36,418 nucleotides of DNA, from assembly GCA_003164925.1 (NCBI GenBank), contig PLRV01000095.1, positions 1 to 36,418 on the forward strand, given 5' to 3'. This DNA comes from Caulobacteraceae bacterium. GTDB taxonomy: Bacteria > Pseudomonadota > Alphaproteobacteria > Caulobacterales > Caulobacteraceae. Below, piece after piece: positions 36,163 through 36,418 of this stretch (its first letter is position 1; each line of letters opens with the position of its first letter). A model generated the notes under the pieces. That model was given only the letters and a program-made list of their open reading frames with translations. It ran no database searches and had not been told where the DNA came from. The translations under genes were made by a program, and so were the position numbers.

Positions 36163-36418
36163 ATGGTCACGGTCATCGACACGGTGGATCGGCGCGCCCT
36201 GCGCCATCCCGAAAAGCAATCGCGCCCCGACAGCCCAGTGCTCAAGAAGCCCGAGTGGCTGAGGGTCAAGGCGCCGGGCTCGGCCGGCTACAGAGCCACC
36301 CAGGCCATCGTGAAGGATCACGGCCTGGCCACGGTGTGCGAGGAGGCCGCGTGCCCCAACATCGGCGAGTGCTGGACCGTGTCGCACGCCACCATGATGA
36401 TCATGGGCGACACCTGCA
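36163..36418 (+). CDS. lipA: Lipoyl synthase, N-terminal part (3' end beyond window)
   Basis: Radical SAM enzyme that inserts two sulfur atoms into octanoyl groups on lipoyl domains. The first 85 residues are present from ATG 36163 ([18 protein letters not shown]). [12 protein letters not shown] and the auxiliary iron-sulfur cluster motif [13 protein letters not shown] (three cysteines) are clear; the radical SAM CxxxCxxC lies beyond the edge. Its products are needed by the lipoyl domains of PdhB and PdhC encoded 10 kb upstream. An accessory block separates it from lpdA. Confidence 0.95.
   Translation, partial: MVTVIDTVDRRALRHPEKQSRPDSPVLKKPEWLRVKAPGSAGYRATQAIVKDHGLATVCEEAACPNIGECWTVSHATMMIMGDTC

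Overview
The window is GC-rich chromosomal DNA of an alphaproteobacterium, most likely Caulobacterales (Caulobacter/Phenylobacterium-like). Three things point there: the backbone gene set and order (gltX, comEC, lexA, trpCDG, ppiD-trpE, tpiA-secG-pyrG, rpmF, eno, ftsB, pdhA-pdhB-pdhC-lpdA, lipA), a GTTC-N7-GTTC SOS box in front of lexA, and -10 boxes resembling the Caulobacter GCTANAWC consensus. The genus is an inference. No rRNA, tRNA, CRISPR array, prophage or transposase gene was seen.

Positions 1-10.1 kb: gltX (minus, runs off the left edge) is divergent from comEC. comEC runs tail to tail into lexA, overlapping it by 20 bp. lexA follows the tight trpG-trpD-trpC operon but has its own SOS-controlled promoter. 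A small membrane peptide gene and an orphan hybrid histidine kinase (CHASE3-HisKA-HATPase-REC) lie between trpG and trpE. trpE is translationally coupled to a PpiD/SurA-like periplasmic chaperone gene.

Positions 12.2-15.2 kb: tpiA, secG and pyrG on the plus strand. At 15.4-17.7 kb the housekeeping run is interrupted by one catabolic gene: an in-frame fusion of an MhpA-type FAD aromatic hydroxylase with a one-domain type I extradiol dioxygenase. It has a strong promoter whose spacer is filled with overlapping TGACT/AGTCA palindromes. After it come a GDSL hydrolase, a MITE-like inverted-repeat element, rpmF, a textbook intrinsic terminator only 34 nt before eno, eno, an aldo/keto reductase and ftsB.

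Positions 21.6-26.7 kb: a complete pyruvate dehydrogenase operon (E1 alpha, lipoyl-E1 beta, E2, E3). The two lipoyl domains are nearly identical at DNA level. lipA, which makes the lipoyl cofactor, begins at the right edge.

Positions 26.7-36.1 kb, between lpdA and lipA, are an accessory block: two tandem palindromic repeats, a sulfotransferase-like gene, an SDR-GMC oxidoreductase pair, a PhzF isomerase, a TetR regulator divergent from a COQ4-family/YciB-family operon with a clear palindromic operator, an Aas-like AMP-forming ligase with an altered P-loop, and a lipoprotein of alpha/beta-hydrolase fold that seems to have lost its catalytic residues. The best candidates for unusual biology are the hydroxylase-dioxygenase fusion with its operator array and the TetR/COQ4/YciB module.
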